Source: JACRIM01 sp964605185
Lineage (GTDB): Bacteria > Planctomycetota > Phycisphaerae > UBA1845 > UTPLA1
Reading direction: 5' to 3'
Assembly: GCA_964605185.1 (NCBI GenBank)
Contig: CAZSBF010000002.1
Coordinates: 22,808 to 86,807 of the forward strand
DNA: 64,000 bases
A model generated the notes under the pieces. It had not been told where the DNA came from. It saw nothing but the letters and a program-made list of their open reading frames with translations, and did not search any database. The position numbers and the translations under genes were made by a program. Below, piece by piece: positions 27,025 to 35,383 of the stretch. The first letter of the stretch is position 1; each line of letters starts with the position of its first letter.

Positions 27025-27030
27025 TAGAAT
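27025..27030 (+). promoter_or_regulatory. -10 hexamer TAGAAT before transaldolase-like gene
   Basis: TAGAAT followed by GCCCCGG, 46 nt upstream of ATG 27076, which has its own GGAG site. Confidence 0.4.
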
Positions 27031-27075
27031 GCCCCGGTCACGAACCGGACCAACCCCATCCACGGAGCAACCGTT

Positions 27076-27720
27076 ATGAAGTTCTTCCTCGATACCGCCA
27101 ACCTCGATGAGATCAAGGCCGGCGCGGCCCTCGGCATCGTCGATGGCATCACCACGAATCCCAGCCTCGTCGCGAAGGAGGGCAAGGACTTCAAGACGCT
27201 CGTCGCCCAGATCTGCGAGATCATCCCCGGCCCGGTGTCGGCCGAGGTGGTGTCGACGACGTGCGACGAAATGATGAAAGAAGCACGAACGCTCGCCAAG
27301 ATCGCCCCGAACATCATCGTGAAGCTGCCGACCATCCCCGAAGGCGTGAAGGCCCTGAAGATTTGCAGCGCTGAGGGAATCAAGACGAACCTGACGCTCA
27401 TCTTCCAGCCGTTGCAGGCGCTGATCGTGGCAAAGTCGGGGGCATCGTTCTGCTCGCCCTTCCTCGGCCGGCTGGATGACATCGGCCAGGACGGCATGGC
27501 GCTCATCCACGACATTCGCCATATCTACGACAACTACGGCTTCAAGACGGAAATCCTCGCGGCAAGCCTTCGCCACCCCATGCACGTCGTCGAGGCGGCC
27601 AAGGCCGGTGCCGACGTCGGCACGATGCCCTACAGCGTGTTCAAGATGCTGCTGAATCATCCGCTGACGGATATTGGGCTGGCGAAGTTTCTTGCTGATT
27701 GGAAGAAGTTGCAGGGGTGA
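27076..27720 (+). CDS. fsa: Fructose-6-phosphate aldolase / small transaldolase
   Basis: A 214-residue protein; CGGAG precedes ATG 27076. It is a short class I aldolase barrel: MKFFLDTANLDEIK, VDGITTNPSLVAKEG, the Schiff-base Lys in IIVKLPTI, TLIFQPLQAL, SPFLGRLDDIG, ILAASLRHP and DVGTMPYSVFKML. It cleaves fructose-6-phosphate or transfers dihydroxyacetone units. FSA carries Gln in the TLIFxxxQA position while TalC transaldolases carry Glu; here the segment reads LIFQPLQA, which I cannot resolve between the two with confidence. Confidence 0.9.
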   Translation: MKFFLDTANLDEIKAGAALGIVDGITTNPSLVAKEGKDFKTLVAQICEIIPGPVSAEVVSTTCDEMMKEARTLAKIAPNIIVKLPTIPEGVKALKICSAEGIKTNLTLIFQPLQALIVAKSGASFCSPFLGRLDDIGQDGMALIHDIRHIYDNYGFKTEILAASLRHPMHVVEAAKAGADVGTMPYSVFKMLLNHPLTDIGLAKFLADWKKLQG

Positions 27721-27866
27721 TGCGGGCGGCGGTTTGCGCGAAAAAAACTACCCCCCACAAAAAAGCGCGAAAAACCGTTTTACCGCGCACAAAAGCGCAC
27801 AAACCGTTTGCGCCGTTTTTGCATCGGGCTGAGACTGAGTGAGGGGAAAGGATTCCCCGACGGTTG

Positions 27867-27916
27867 GGTGCGAGAAAGGATTGTCTCCAAGGCGACTCTA
27901 CGACTCGCACCAGCGG
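27867..27916 (+). repeat. 50-bp interspersed repeat, copy 1
   Basis: Begins GGTGCGAGAAAGGATTGTCT and ends CACCAGCGG. It matches the reverse complement of 61492-61541 at 45 of 50 positions. A weaker third relative lies near 28470-28512 (GGTCTCGCCACGGCGAGTCT). Confidence 0.75.
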
Positions 27917-28126
27917 TGAGCGACCGCGAACGGCTTCGGCCCCTCCAAAAAAAAGGTACCCGCAAATAGCCGAAAATCGCGGTTCTTGGCCGCAAGAGGC
28001 CGCAATTTGTTGCGGGCGAGTGAAACCGCAGATTGATGCAGATGAATCTGCTGCAGCGCGACCAATGGAATGTACTGATTGGAACATGGGCGCACCTGTT
28101 GGTTGCTCGTTCTTTTCCCAACGACA

Positions 28127-28151
28127 CCTATCAATCTTGCTCGCTGTTTCA
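28127..28151 (+). repeat. 25-bp direct repeat, copy 1
   Basis: CCTATCAATCTTGCTCGC, continuing TGTTTCA; recurs at 28549-28573 with one mismatch (C to A at position 14). Function unknown. Confidence 0.65.
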
Positions 28152-28548
28152 TCGCCACGTTTGTTACTTACGTGAAAACGCGGGTTGGGGGTTTGTAACA
28201 AATTCAAGAAGTCCTGAGTTCCGCCCAGGCGGATGTTCCACTTGAGTCCTGAGTCTTGAGAGGCGGCCGGTTGGTTTTTCCGGTGGTCGAATTGGCGCTA
28301 GCGCCGGTGGGGTGTGGGATTTTCCCAACTAAAAAACGACCTGGGATTAGGTGGGATTAGCTGGGATTTCGCCGGGCGAGGTGGGACGAGTACCGCAAAC
28401 GTCGAAACGCCAAAACGTCGAAATGGGGATCGTGGGTGTCATGGGTTGGGTTCCTTTTCTGACAGTGCGCTAACAGGTCGCGGTCTCGCCACGGCGAGTC
28501 TTCGATGCGAAGGGGTCGGTTCGCGCGCGGACGAAGTTCTCCCGCATG

Positions 28549-28573
28549 CCTATCAATCTTGATCGCTGTTTCA
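28549..28573 (+). repeat. 25-bp direct repeat, copy 2
   Basis: Second copy, CCTATCAATCTTGATCGC then TGTTTCA, 422 bases after the first. Confidence 0.65.
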
Positions 28574-28732
28574 CTTTGGGGATGATTTTTTTGCAAGTTG
28601 CGAGCGGAGCGAGGATTGAGGAGAGATGGGTTCCAAGAGAGTTCCCTATGTCGTTGAGCAGGGACATGCGACGCGACTGGCGGTAATTTAGTTGATCTGT
28701 AAACAAACTTCCATTTTCGGGACATCACGGGT

Positions 28733-29584
28733 ATGCTTCTTGCTCTGCTGGAGACCACTTTGGTGCTTGGCTTGATGGCATATGCTCTAGCCCCGTTGCT
28801 CGTCATAGGCTTGGGTGATTCGCCGCCGTTTGCCACGACTCAACCAACTTCTCACCCGGTTATTTCAGAAGACAACATCGCGCCAGAAGCAGTTGCCTTA
28901 CTAGAAAAGTTGGAGCAAGTACCAAAACAAATTCCGTACATTGAGGCGCGTGTCGTCGTAACCTATACTTCAGTCGATCCAGTACCTAACGCAAATCAAA
29001 AAACGGGGGCAATGGCACTGGATTTTTCGACTTTGCCCCCTCGATTCCGGTTGGAATTTACTTCGATGACTCTTGAATCCAAGAGGACTGACCTTTCACT
29101 CGTATTTGCGTTCGACGGAAAATGGTTCTACGAATTCGATGGAACTAGGAAGTCTCTTAGGAAATCACAGTATGTCGGGAGCAAGATTAGAACTGATCCA
29201 TTTCTATTAGGAGGCGGCGGCCCGTTTCTAATGCCATTCGGGAATAAGATCGCCGACGTCTTGAGATTCCTGAAGGTCAGTCCAATTGAAGGGTTGGATT
29301 CTTCAACAGCAGGCTTGCTTCTCATACCTAAAGATGACGATGGACTTGGGAGTAGGTTTATCCGCATGGAATTGCTGGTGGACCGAAGAACTTCACTTCC
29401 AAGGACCATTAAGTATGCAAAGGAATCTTTTAACGAGATCATCGTAATCGAACTTTCTGAATATACCTTTGAAAAAAAGCGAGGCGACCGCGCGTATTCT
29501 GTTGTGGCTGGTCCGGGAGTATCAGAGTCGATTACGCCCTTGGAGTCGACTGAGCCCGCCGCTTCTCGTCAAGGAGGAAAATAG
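28733..29584 (+). CDS. Exported protein of unknown function, LolA-like appearance
   Basis: A 283-residue protein. An N-terminal hydrophobic helix (LLALLETTLVLGLMAYALAP) acts as signal or anchor. The body has the alternation of RFRLEF, LVFAFDGKWFYEFDGT and PRTIKYAKESFNEIIVIEL seen in LolA/LolB-like lipid-binding folds, but the identity is weak. The DNA is clearly more AT-rich than the flanks. No strong ribosome-binding site. It forms a pair with the next gene (2 bases apart). The location after a repeat-rich kilobase suggests acquisition. Confidence 0.6.
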   Translation: MLLALLETTLVLGLMAYALAPLLVIGLGDSPPFATTQPTSHPVISEDNIAPEAVALLEKLEQVPKQIPYIEARVVVTYTSVDPVPNANQKTGAMALDFSTLPPRFRLEFTSMTLESKRTDLSLVFAFDGKWFYEFDGTRKSLRKSQYVGSKIRTDPFLLGGGGPFLMPFGNKIADVLRFLKVSPIEGLDSSTAGLLLIPKDDDGLGSRFIRMELLVDRRTSLPRTIKYAKESFNEIIVIELSEYTFEKKRGDRAYSVVAGPGVSESITPLESTEPAASRQGGK

Positions 29585-29586
29585 GA

Positions 29587-30477
29587 GTGACTCGCGCACA
29601 GGTCTGGAAAAAGCTTAAGGCCACCGCACTTCTCTTGGCAATTGTTGCCAGCGCTTTCGCAATTTATATGTACATAAAGCAGATATTCTTCGAGCCGTCT
29701 CCAGCTTCTATTCGAATCACCGAGGAGATGTCAAGCAACATCCTTAGCCCAGTATTGTTGGGAGCGCATGCACGCGTACTTTGGGATGAGTACGGTGGAG
29801 CGCCACAGCCAAAATGGCGAAAGCTAAACTGCCTAGTGCTTTCTGTATGGGAAATTCGAAATACGGGAGGCCATGTATTCAACTGGGATAAGGACTCGCC
29901 CTTTCGCTTTTCGGTGAAACAACCAGGAACGGTGCTAATCGCCGATGTGCTTCATAAGGATGAAGGAACGAAACCGAGAGTTCTCAGATCGCCCGACGGC
30001 GAATTCGTAGACGTTTCAGCAGAGTTTCTTAACGCGAATGACTCTTTTAGATTCTTCATCGCGCATGATTCAACTTCCGATGCAGGAATTTCTTTTGATG
30101 GGAAACTTCGTGATCAGCCTCCAATTAAGATATTGAAACGCGGTGAGAACGCGCCCTATTCCCATCAAGAACGAATAGTTGCCATTACCTTGCTCGTGCT
30201 TTCAATTGCAGCAGGAATATTCTTCTTTTTGTCGAACAAGGATGGGTGTGCATGGAATTGGCGGCTTGGTGTCGCAATTGTGGTTGTCTTGAGTGGCATT
30301 GCTGATGCTTGGCACTTGAATGAGGTTTACACACTAACCGAAATAGGCCTCGCAAAATTGCTGGTATATGTCTTGCCGTGGATTGTCTGGCTGGTCTTCA
30401 CTTGGATTATTGCGGAATTGGTCTTGCGGCTGCCCGTCGCTGCGAAAGCGATTGAGCCCGTAATTAGTGAAAAGTAG
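29587..30477 (+). CDS. Membrane protein of unknown function
   Basis: A 296-residue protein from GTG 29587 with AAGGAGG about 9 nt upstream, inside the end of the preceding gene. One N-terminal membrane helix (TALLLAIVASAFAIYMYI), an extracytoplasmic domain of about 160 residues, then three or four C-terminal helices (IVAITLLVLSIAAGIFFFLS; GVAIVVVLSGIADAW; LLVYVLPWIVWLVFTWIIAE). No family recognised. Same AT-rich composition as its partner. Confidence 0.62.
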   Translation: MTRAQVWKKLKATALLLAIVASAFAIYMYIKQIFFEPSPASIRITEEMSSNILSPVLLGAHARVLWDEYGGAPQPKWRKLNCLVLSVWEIRNTGGHVFNWDKDSPFRFSVKQPGTVLIADVLHKDEGTKPRVLRSPDGEFVDVSAEFLNANDSFRFFIAHDSTSDAGISFDGKLRDQPPIKILKRGENAPYSHQERIVAITLLVLSIAAGIFFFLSNKDGCAWNWRLGVAIVVVLSGIADAWHLNEVYTLTEIGLAKLLVYVLPWIVWLVFTWIIAELVLRLPVAAKAIEPVISEK

Positions 30478-30814
30478 CCGTTGAGCGGCGCAATTCGAGT
30501 CTTTCAACTGCCGGGACCTACGACTCGATGTAATGGCACGGATGCGGCACGACCGGTAGTTCCTCTGCCCCCTTCGGGGCCGAGAATGGGTTGGGACGAC
30601 GGGGATGGGTTGAGCACAACCAATCTAACGAAGTGAACTATCGTCGGGGCTTGTGTTGCCCTTGCAGGGTTTGGAAGAGAATAATCGCACGGCACCCCAG
30701 GGCGTTGCCATTGGGCTAGGGCAAGGTCGCCCCCGTTGGGGCTGGAATTCATCCGCCCTTTGAGTCTGAGATTTCTTCAGTGGAATGGGCGTCCCCGCCC
30801 GCCTATTGCCCGTG
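30478..30814. other. Intergenic region, nothing recognised
   Basis: About 340 bases with no supported gene between the membrane protein and the gdhA terminator. Confidence 0.5.
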
Positions 30815-30836
30815 AAAAGCGGGCACGGAGGCCCGC
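30815..30836 (-). terminator. Terminator of glutamate dehydrogenase gene
   Basis: On the minus strand GCGGGC-CTCCGT-GCCCGC is followed by TTTT, about 40 nt beyond the gdhA stop. The U-run is short. Confidence 0.5.
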
Positions 30837-30876
30837 TCCACCAATAGTTTCTCAGGCTCACAGCGGACCCTGCGGC

Positions 30877-32184
30877 TTAGAACCGCTGGCGAGTCGCCTC
30901 GGCCACTCGGCCCAGCGATACGACGTAGGCCGCGATCCGCAGGGGCAGCTTCTGTTCGACATGAACGCAAAAGACACTGTCCCAGGCGCTGACCATCTTC
31001 TTTTCCAACTGCGCGTTGACGTGGTCCACTTCCCAGCGGATCTGCTGGAGGTTCTGCACCCACTCGAAGTACGACACCGTCACGCCGCCGGCGTTGGTGA
31101 GAATATCCGGCACGACGATGACGTTTCGCTTGCACAGCGTCTCATCGGCGCGCGGCGTGATCGGCGAGTTGCCGGCCTCGATGATCATGCGGGCCTTCAC
31201 GTCGTTCACATTGTTGCGATCGATGACGCCGCCCAGCGCTGCGGGGATCAGAATATCCACGTCGAGCGTGAGCAGTTCATCATTGCTGATCGGCCTGGAG
31301 CCTGGGAAGTCGACAACCGAGCCGGTCTTCTTGCAGTGTTCGACGAGCTTGGGAATGTCCAGGCCTTTTTCGTTGAAGATGCCGCCTTTGACGTCGGACA
31401 CAGCCGTGATGGTGGCGCCGAGTTCATGGATGAACCGGCTGGCCCACGAGCCGACGTTGCCGAAGCCCTGCACGGCGACGGTCGATTTCTTCAGGTCGAT
31501 CTTGAAGGCCTTGCAGGCCTCGCGGGTGATGATGGTCGTGCCGCGGCCGGTCGCCTCTTCGCGGCCGAGCGAGCCGCCGAGGTTCACGGGTTTGCCGGTG
31601 ACGATGGCGGGCGTGTAACCATGTTTCTTGCCGTATTCATCCATGATCCAGGCCATGACCTGTGGGTTGGTTCCCACGTCGGGTGCCACGATGTCGCGTT
31701 GGACGCCGAGGACCATGTCGATCTTCTGCGTCAGGCCGCGGGTCAATGCCTGCAACTCCTTGCGCGACATCTTCGACGGGTCGCAGGTGACGCCGCCCTT
31801 CGCACCGCCGTATGGGATATCCACGAGCGAGGTCTTCCACGTCATCAATGCCGCCAGCGATCGGACTTCGTTGAGATCCACCTCGTAATGAAAACGAAGG
31901 CCGCCCTTGTAGGGGCCGCGCACGGCGTTGTGCTGCACGCGATAGCCGTGGAAGAGTTCGAGCCGCCCGTCGTCCATGCGCACGGGGATCTGCACGATCA
32001 GCTCGCGATAGGGCGTGCGGAGCAGCATCTGGATTTCTTTCTCCAGCTTCATGTGCTCGGCGGCCACGAGGAACTGCTCGTCGGTGATGCGGTTGAAATC
32101 CAGATGCTTGTGCGGCGGCGCCGTTTCGGGCGTCGCGGGCTTCTTCGCATTCGATTTGACGGGCGTCAGCGTGGCGGTCGACAT
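30877..32184 (-). CDS. gdhA: Glu/Leu/Phe/Val dehydrogenase (glutamate dehydrogenase)
   Basis: A 435-residue protein. ATG 32184 has GGAGAGGA about 7 nt upstream. Oxidative deamination of glutamate, or the reverse ammonia assimilation. Visible: dimerisation/substrate region MDDGRLELFHGYRVQHNAVR, GPYKGGLRFH, the catalytic Lys in PYGGAKGGV, DIVAPDVGTN, Rossmann motif VAVQGFGNVGSWAS, AALGGVID and EAGNSPITPRAD. The length fits the hexameric bacterial enzymes. The first 25 residues (STATLTPVKSNAKKPATPE) are a disordered extension. Confidence 0.92.
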   Translation of the reverse strand: MSTATLTPVKSNAKKPATPETAPPHKHLDFNRITDEQFLVAAEHMKLEKEIQMLLRTPYRELIVQIPVRMDDGRLELFHGYRVQHNAVRGPYKGGLRFHYEVDLNEVRSLAALMTWKTSLVDIPYGGAKGGVTCDPSKMSRKELQALTRGLTQKIDMVLGVQRDIVAPDVGTNPQVMAWIMDEYGKKHGYTPAIVTGKPVNLGGSLGREEATGRGTTIITREACKAFKIDLKKSTVAVQGFGNVGSWASRFIHELGATITAVSDVKGGIFNEKGLDIPKLVEHCKKTGSVVDFPGSRPISNDELLTLDVDILIPAALGGVIDRNNVNDVKARMIIEAGNSPITPRADETLCKRNVIVVPDILTNAGGVTVSYFEWVQNLQQIRWEVDHVNAQLEKKMVSAWDSVFCVHVEQKLPLRIAAYVVSLGRVAEATRQRF

Positions 32185-32400
32185 GGGATTCCTCTCCGGA
32201 AAGCACGTTGGTGCGACATGAGCGCGAGTTTGCATGGCCCGAGCGCGATGCCGCGAATTAGGGCATTCATCGCATCGTTTCGAGAGGCCCTTGAGATCGA
32301 CATGGCATTGGCCCATAAGCCGTTGATGCGTGTTTCGCGTTGGTCGCTGCGAATAACGGACCGCGGGAGTAAGATGCCCCGGCGCGATTAGAGGACGCCC

Positions 32401-32757
32401 ATGGCCGCCTACGAGAAACACGTCTTTGTCTGCACGAACGAACGGCCCGACGGCCACCCGCGCGGCTGCTGCGCGGGGAAGGAATCGGCGGCCATTCGCG
32501 ATCGGCTCAAGGCGCTGGTCAAGGAGCGGGGCTTGGGCAAACAAATCCGCGTGAACGCCGCCGGGTGCCTCGATCAATGCGAGCACGGCGTCACGATCGT
32601 GGTCTATCCCGAGGCGGTGTGGTATGGGTTTGTAACGCCGGCCGACGTGGAGGAGATTGTGGCGTCGCACCTCGTCGGGGGAACGCCGGTCGCGCGGCTG
32701 CGGATGGCGGACACCTGCATCAACGCGGCCCAGTGCCCGCATCGCGTCGGGAAATAG
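32401..32757 (+). CDS. Thioredoxin-like [2Fe-2S] ferredoxin
   Basis: A 118-residue protein. Cys ligands follow the Shethna-type pattern: HVFVCTNERPDGHPRGCCAG, then VNAAGCLDQCEHG. The AGCLDQC...VVYPEAVWYG block is typical of stand-alone TRX-like ferredoxins. AGAGGA lies 5 nt before the ATG. Extra cysteines occur at the C-terminus (DTCINAAQCPH). Divergent from gdhA; its partner oxidoreductase is unknown. Confidence 0.88.
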   Translation: MAAYEKHVFVCTNERPDGHPRGCCAGKESAAIRDRLKALVKERGLGKQIRVNAAGCLDQCEHGVTIVVYPEAVWYGFVTPADVEEIVASHLVGGTPVARLRMADTCINAAQCPHRVGK

Positions 32758-32883
32758 TCAGGGCCGAGAACCACGACACCCGCATTATTCGCCTGCCGGC
32801 CTCGTTGCTTTTTAATTTACGGACCATCCCCGGTGAGCCGATTATGGGAGCGAACAACGATTCCAATCGTCGGAGAAACCGCC

Positions 32884-33021
32884 ATGCCGTTTTGTGATGT
32901 GATGAATGCGTTTATGGATATGTGGCAGTTGGTGTACGACCTGGTGATGGGCGTCTTCGGCTGGCCGGCACCCAGCATCGCGGACTCGATCGGGTCGGTC
33001 CTTGGATGCAACATCGTTTGA
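32884..33021 (+). CDS. Possible 45-residue small protein
   Basis: GGAG lies about 9 nt before ATG 32884. The peptide MPFCDVMNAFMDMWQLVYDL... is amphipathic or hydrophobic in its middle and ends GSVLGCNIV. No homology is recognised. The ribosome-binding site and clean stop make it plausible. Confidence 0.35.
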   Translation: MPFCDVMNAFMDMWQLVYDLVMGVFGWPAPSIADSIGSVLGCNIV

Positions 33022-33038
33022 GCCGGGTGGCATGGATT

Positions 33039-33111
33039 CGTCATTCCCGCGAAGGCGGGAATCCAGTGCTTTTCCACGTGATCTGGACCCCCGCCTTCGC
33101 GGGGGTGACGG
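33039..33111. repeat. Double-hairpin interspersed repeat, copy 2
   Basis: CGTCATTCCCGCGAAGGCGG...CCAG, a 15-16 base linker, then CTGG...CCCCCGCCTTCGCGGGGG ending TGACGG. Both arms fold. It is the inverted relative of the core of the 20608-20732 element, with an unrelated linker. It lies between the small ORF and the etfB stop and may end transcription from both sides. Confidence 0.75.
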
Positions 33112-33126
33112 TTTAACGGCGCACCC

Positions 33127-33927
33127 TTAGATAACCTTCTCTTCTTCGTGAAGGATCCGCACGAGTTCTTTGGCAAGGTCCACCGGTTCACCCTTGAGCA
33201 TTCGCCCGGCCGCGCGCGGCGGCGGCGGTGTGAACTCACCCATCCACGTTCCCACCTTTTCGCGGGACAAATCGGCCGCGGAAAAGCCCAGGGCCGCGGC
33301 GTTCTTCGTTTCGACGGGCCGCTTCTTTGCCTTCATCAAACCGGGCAGCGACGGATAACGCGGCTCGCACAGGCCCTTGTCGATCGTCAGCAGGACGGGA
33401 AGCTGGGCCTCCACGACTTCCTCGGCACCTTCGATGCGCCGTCGCACGGTGGCCGACTTGAAGTTCGTGCCCCACTCGATGGCCGTGATCGCACCAACGT
33501 GTGGGATGCCCAGGCACTCCGCGAGGCCCGGGCCGAATTGCCCGCTGTCATAATCAATGGCATGCTTCCCGGCGAAGATCACGTCGAACTTCGAGTCGCG
33601 AATTGCCGCGGCCACCACGCGGGCCAGCATCAATTCATCCAACCCGTTGAAGGCGTCGTCGCAGAGGTGAATCCCGTCATCGACGCCCATGGCATAGGCC
33701 GTGCGAATCACATCCACCGCCGTGGCGGGACCGACCGTCAGCACGGTGATCGTCGCACCGGCGCCGGCGTTCTTTTCCTTGAATTGCAAGGCCGCCTCAA
33801 CCGCGAATTCGCAGAAGGGGTTCATCACGTATTTGACGCCGGCCGTCTCGATGCCCGAGCCGTCGGCCTTGACCTTGATGTTGGTCGTTGATTCGGGAAC
33901 ATGCTTTGCGAGCGCGAGTACTTTCAT
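33127..33927 (-). CDS. etfB: Electron transfer flavoprotein subunit beta
   Basis: A 266-residue protein; MKVLALAKHVPESTTNIKVK is the canonical start. Visible: NPFCEFAVEAALQ, AYAMGVDDGIHL, DVIFAGKHAIDYDSGQFGPG (AMP-binding region) and LPVLLTIDKGLCEPRYPSLP. It passes electrons from acyl-CoA dehydrogenases to the quinone pool. EtfA, nearly always adjacent, is absent from the window. It lies 20 bases after the B12/MeaB gene on the same strand, so probably in one operon. Confidence 0.92.
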   Translation of the reverse strand: MKVLALAKHVPESTTNIKVKADGSGIETAGVKYVMNPFCEFAVEAALQFKEKNAGAGATITVLTVGPATAVDVIRTAYAMGVDDGIHLCDDAFNGLDELMLARVVAAAIRDSKFDVIFAGKHAIDYDSGQFGPGLAECLGIPHVGAITAIEWGTNFKSATVRRRIEGAEEVVEAQLPVLLTIDKGLCEPRYPSLPGLMKAKKRPVETKNAAALGFSAADLSREKVGTWMGEFTPPPPRAAGRMLKGEPVDLAKELVRILHEEEKVI

Positions 33928-33947
33928 GAATCACCCGTATCCGTCGG

Positions 33948-35093
33948 TTACGCCTTCTTGTAGGCGAGAATTACATCCACCAGTTTGGCCACGCCTTCGC
34001 CGTGCGATGCCACCGTCTTGACCACCGGCCGCTTGCTGCCGAGCGTATCGATGATCTGTGCCTCAAGCCGATCCGCGCCGGGAAGGTCGGCCTTGTTGAT
34101 GACGAAGATATCGGCGACCTCGGTGATGCCGGCTTTTTCGAGCTGCAAATCATCGCCGGCGCCGGGCATGAGCAGCAGCGTCAGCGGCGAGGCGAATTTT
34201 CGTGCAGTGACATCGTTCTGCCCTGCGCCGACGGTTTCGATGATGAGTACATCCACGCCAGCGCTGCGGATCGCTTCGATCATGTAGCCAGTGCGCGGGG
34301 CGAGGCCGCCCATTTCGCCACGGCTGGCTGAGGATCGGAGGAACACGCCATTCGCGCCGGCCGATTGCGTCATGCGGGCACGGTCGCCAAGCAGCGCGCC
34401 GCCGGTAATGGGGCTGGCCGGATCGACCGCGAGGACGCCGACGCGTTTGCCGCGGTCGCACAGTTCGCGCATCACGCGGCCGATGAGTGTGCTTTTTCCG
34501 ACACCGGGGGCGCCGGTCATGCCGACGACGATGGCGCCGGGGCCGTTTGCGCTAAAGGCTTTTTTGAGTTGCTCGTTTGACGCGTCGTTTTCCACCCAGG
34601 TCAGGAGGCGACCCAATGCGGCTCGCTCCCCCTTCTTTGATCCTGACACCCATGTTTCCAGGTTGCCGTTCGCCGCTGTCGCGCGGGCCACGCGAGTCTT
34701 GGCCGCTAGGTCATTCAGCGAGTTGATAATCACGTCCATCGACGCTTCGGTCTCGAGGATCGCCGCGACGCCGGCCTGCTTCATCGCCGGCACATCCACC
34801 GAAGGGATGATGCCGCCGATGGCTACCGGAAGATCGGCTCGGCCATGCCTGGCAAGTTCGGACATGATCACCGGCACCAGCGTGGTGTGGGCCGCGCTAT
34901 GGAACGATGCGCCGAGGACATCCACGTCTTCTTCGACCGCTGCCTTTGCGGCCGTGGCCGGCGTTTGCCAGAGGCCGGTGTAGATGACTTCCATGCCTGA
35001 ATCGCGCAGGGCGCGGGCCAACACCTTGACCCCTCGGTCATGTCCGTCGAGGCCGACTTTGGCCAACAATATCCGCGTGGGCGGTTGTCGCAT
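33948..35093 (-). CDS. Cobalamin-binding domain fused to MeaB/ArgK-type G3E GTPase
   Basis: A 381-residue protein. Residues about 6-130 are the methylmalonyl-CoA mutase C-terminal B12-binding domain, with the lower-axial His motif VGLDGHDRGVKV and GASFHSAAHTTL, IAIGGIIP-type glycine region (VAIGGIIPSVDVPAMKQAG). Residues about 155-381 are MeaB: P-loop GMTGAPGVGKSTLIG, AVDPASPITGGALLGDR, RMTQ...FLRSSASRGEMGGL, IETVGAGQNDV and base motif INKADLPGADR. MeaB loads and protects adenosylcobalamin on mutases. The order B12-GTPase resembles the N-terminal half of IcmF without the mutase barrel. It precedes etfB in the same operon. Confidence 0.88.
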   Translation of the reverse strand: MRQPPTRILLAKVGLDGHDRGVKVLARALRDSGMEVIYTGLWQTPATAAKAAVEEDVDVLGASFHSAAHTTLVPVIMSELARHGRADLPVAIGGIIPSVDVPAMKQAGVAAILETEASMDVIINSLNDLAAKTRVARATAANGNLETWVSGSKKGERAALGRLLTWVENDASNEQLKKAFSANGPGAIVVGMTGAPGVGKSTLIGRVMRELCDRGKRVGVLAVDPASPITGGALLGDRARMTQSAGANGVFLRSSASRGEMGGLAPRTGYMIEAIRSAGVDVLIIETVGAGQNDVTARKFASPLTLLLMPGAGDDLQLEKAGITEVADIFVINKADLPGADRLEAQIIDTLGSKRPVVKTVASHGEGVAKLVDVILAYKKA

Positions 35094-35110
35094 TCGAAGA
35101 GATTCCCCGT

Positions 35111-35136
35111 GAAAAAAAACCGACCTCGCACGTCGG
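35111..35136 (-). terminator. Hairpin plus U-run in the leader of the B12/MeaB gene (possible attenuator)
   Basis: On the minus strand CCGAC-GTGCGAG-GTCGG is followed by eight U, ending 18 nt before the ATG at 35093. No minus-strand gene lies immediately upstream, so it would end the leader transcript rather than a previous gene. The stem is short (5 bp). Confidence 0.45.
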
Positions 35137-35272
35137 CTCCGGCGAAAGAGCCCGTATTAGAGAGGGTCCACCGGCCCGCGCCAAGGTGGGAAGCGGCGGC
35201 ACTGGCCCGGGGCCTTCTCAGCATTGAAAACGCCCGCCGAACGCAATTTTTGTAACGCAGACGCGGGTTTGA

Positions 35273-35278
35273 TAGAAT
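35273..35278 (+). promoter_or_regulatory. -10 hexamer TAGAAT before M28 peptidase
   Basis: TAGAAT followed by GGGGCCC, about 105 nt upstream of ATG 35384. No strong -35. Confidence 0.35.
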
Positions 35279-35383
35279 GGGGCCCTTAGCTTTTCCGTTA
35301 ATCAAGGGACTGTCCATCGCGCCTGGGGGCTCCTCGCCCATCCAGGCCATCCATATTCGATTTCAACTTTGCAGGAGCATCCA

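Larger units (their letters stand above)
27721..28732. other. Kilobase without a recognisable gene
   Basis: No coding frame has support. The region contains a 50-bp interspersed repeat (27867-27916), a 25-bp direct repeat (28127-28151 and 28549-28573), A-runs, and GGGATTA-type near repeats around 28315-28370. It looks like an accumulation of decayed or repetitive sequence before an AT-richer gene pair. Confidence 0.6.

Noticed and set aside
27721..28732. Several 80-190-codon frames in the repeat-rich kilobase
   Set aside because: No start signals, no motifs, frames cross repeat boundaries.
30736..32391. 551-codon plus-strand frame
   Set aside because: Antisense to glutamate dehydrogenase; His/Asp/Val-rich shadow composition.
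35094..35300. Cobalamin riboswitch upstream of the B12/MeaB gene
   Set aside because: GGGAAG and CACTGG strings are present but in the wrong order and strand for the B12-element consensus; only the terminator-like hairpin is kept.
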